This document shows, one piece after another, positions 63,294 to 64,000 of a stretch of 64,000 bases of DNA. A program made the position numbers and the translations under genes. The DNA lies in NCBI RefSeq assembly GCF_028640845.1, contig NC_080548.1, positions 16,247,821 to 16,311,820 on the forward strand. Direction: 5' to 3'. The stretch is from Ahaetulla prasina. Its lineage: Eukaryota > Chordata > Lepidosauria > Squamata > Colubridae. The stretch's first letter is position 1; every line of letters starts with the position of its first letter. Below the pieces are notes generated by a model, which was given only the letters and a program-made list of their open reading frames with translations, did no database searches and was not told where the DNA came from.

Positions 63294-63692
63294 CAGGGGT
63301 GGGCTTCAAAAATTTTAGCAAGGGGTTCTCTGCCTGGTTGCTGGGTGGGCGTGGCCATGGTGGGCGTGGCTTAGTCAGCCTCCTGCACCACAGCGGGGGA
63401 GGAGGGGTGTTTGCCCTCCCTGGGTTCCGGAAGCTTTCCTTGAGCCTCCGGGAGAGTGAAAATAGCCTCCCCAGGCTTCCCGAACTTCCGGTAGGCCCAT
63501 TTTTCACCTTCCCTGAGGCTCCGTACATGCCCTGCACTTACCTGCATCCAAAACGGGCTGCGTGGGGACTCTTGGGAGAGGCAGGGTGGGTGGGGCCAGC
63601 CAGGATTGGCATTTGGGGGTTCTCCTAAGTGCCCAGAATCTTAGCTAGAGGTTCTCCCGAACCCCTGCGAACCCCCAGCAGCCCCACCCCTG
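63294..63692 (+). mobile_element. hAT-like MITE, CAGGGGTGGG subfamily (copy 2)
   Basis: CAGGGGTGGGCTTCAAAAAT and GCAGCCCCACCCCTG ends; exact 8-bp duplication GTTTCAAC at 63286-63293 and 63693-63700. It preserves the ancestral left end and duplication better than copy 1. Confidence 0.95.
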
Positions 63693-64000
63693 GTTTCAAC
63701 ACCATACAAGAAAGGAGTTTCCCACTATCAGTTTGGCAAAGAACAACCAGACACTTCTACCTTTGCATTCCCCACCCACCATTTCATAAAATTCCCTGGA
63801 CTGGTCATAAAACTCTTGCCACCCCCACCCTCCACCCTCCGCAGTCCAGTCCTTGCCAGAAAAGGTATGAGGGCCAAAGTAAAGGATTGGGTTTCCTTTG
63901 GGGGCGGGGGCGGGGGGGAAGGCAGAAGAGGAGAGAGACATGAAGGATCAAGTGGAGAGCATTCCAGCTGTCAGCCTGTGCCGTTCTCTTTCTTTTTGGA

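Larger units (their letters stand above)
62880..64000. repeat. Recent local duplication, copy 2 (runs off the window)
   Basis: 62880-62939 equals 59946-60005 exactly; from 62934 on it matches copy 1. The join shares GGAATAA between both sources. The window ends inside the copy. Confidence 0.95.

Overview
This is an animal nuclear window from a squamate reptile, most probably a snake. The evidence is the mix of dispersed repeats: Bov-B LINE 3' ends, CR1 LINE 3' ends that run into (ATTCT)n arrays, Sauria-type and Squam-type tRNA-derived SINEs, and a dense population of short non-autonomous DNA transposons. I found no intact protein-coding gene, no tRNA or rRNA gene, and no bacterial or phage feature. 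Long open frames in the window either read through simple-sequence tracts, are decayed transposon tails, or are open by chance. The window reads as intergenic or deep intronic DNA.

Layout: 0-12 kb has Tigger-like copies, a LINE tail holding a hammerhead-like insertion, three Sauria SINEs in a row, a purine tract, a perfect hairpin MITE and a CR1 tail. 12-24 kb has a CpG-richer unique stretch, a CR1 copy split by a hAT element, a solo LTR inside a CTTC array, a 770-bp hAT element carrying a decayed coiled-coil coding fragment, and two CR1 tails head-to-tail. 24-35 kb has several SINE families, Bov-B, and a ~100-bp-arm inverted repeat. 35-47 kb has composite hAT elements, a ~1-kb purine minisatellite, a second CpG-richer stretch, and a four-element nest at 45.2-46.7 kb. 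47-58 kb has more hAT copies, an LTR inside a Tigger-like element, L2-like LINE tails, and two Tigger-like elements that share a single TA. 58-64 kb has Bov-B, a SINE split by a hAT element, and a ~1.06-kb recent duplication with a microhomology junction.

How the parts relate: most DNA transposons here can be delimited to the base because they keep matching 8-bp target duplications (hAT type) or TA flanks (Tigger type). This gives a relative order of insertions wherever elements nest. The SINEs are modular: two families share a middle segment but carry different LINE-derived tails, and the likely partner LINE tails are also in the window. Family names are from memory of published squamate repeats; none was checked against a repeat library.
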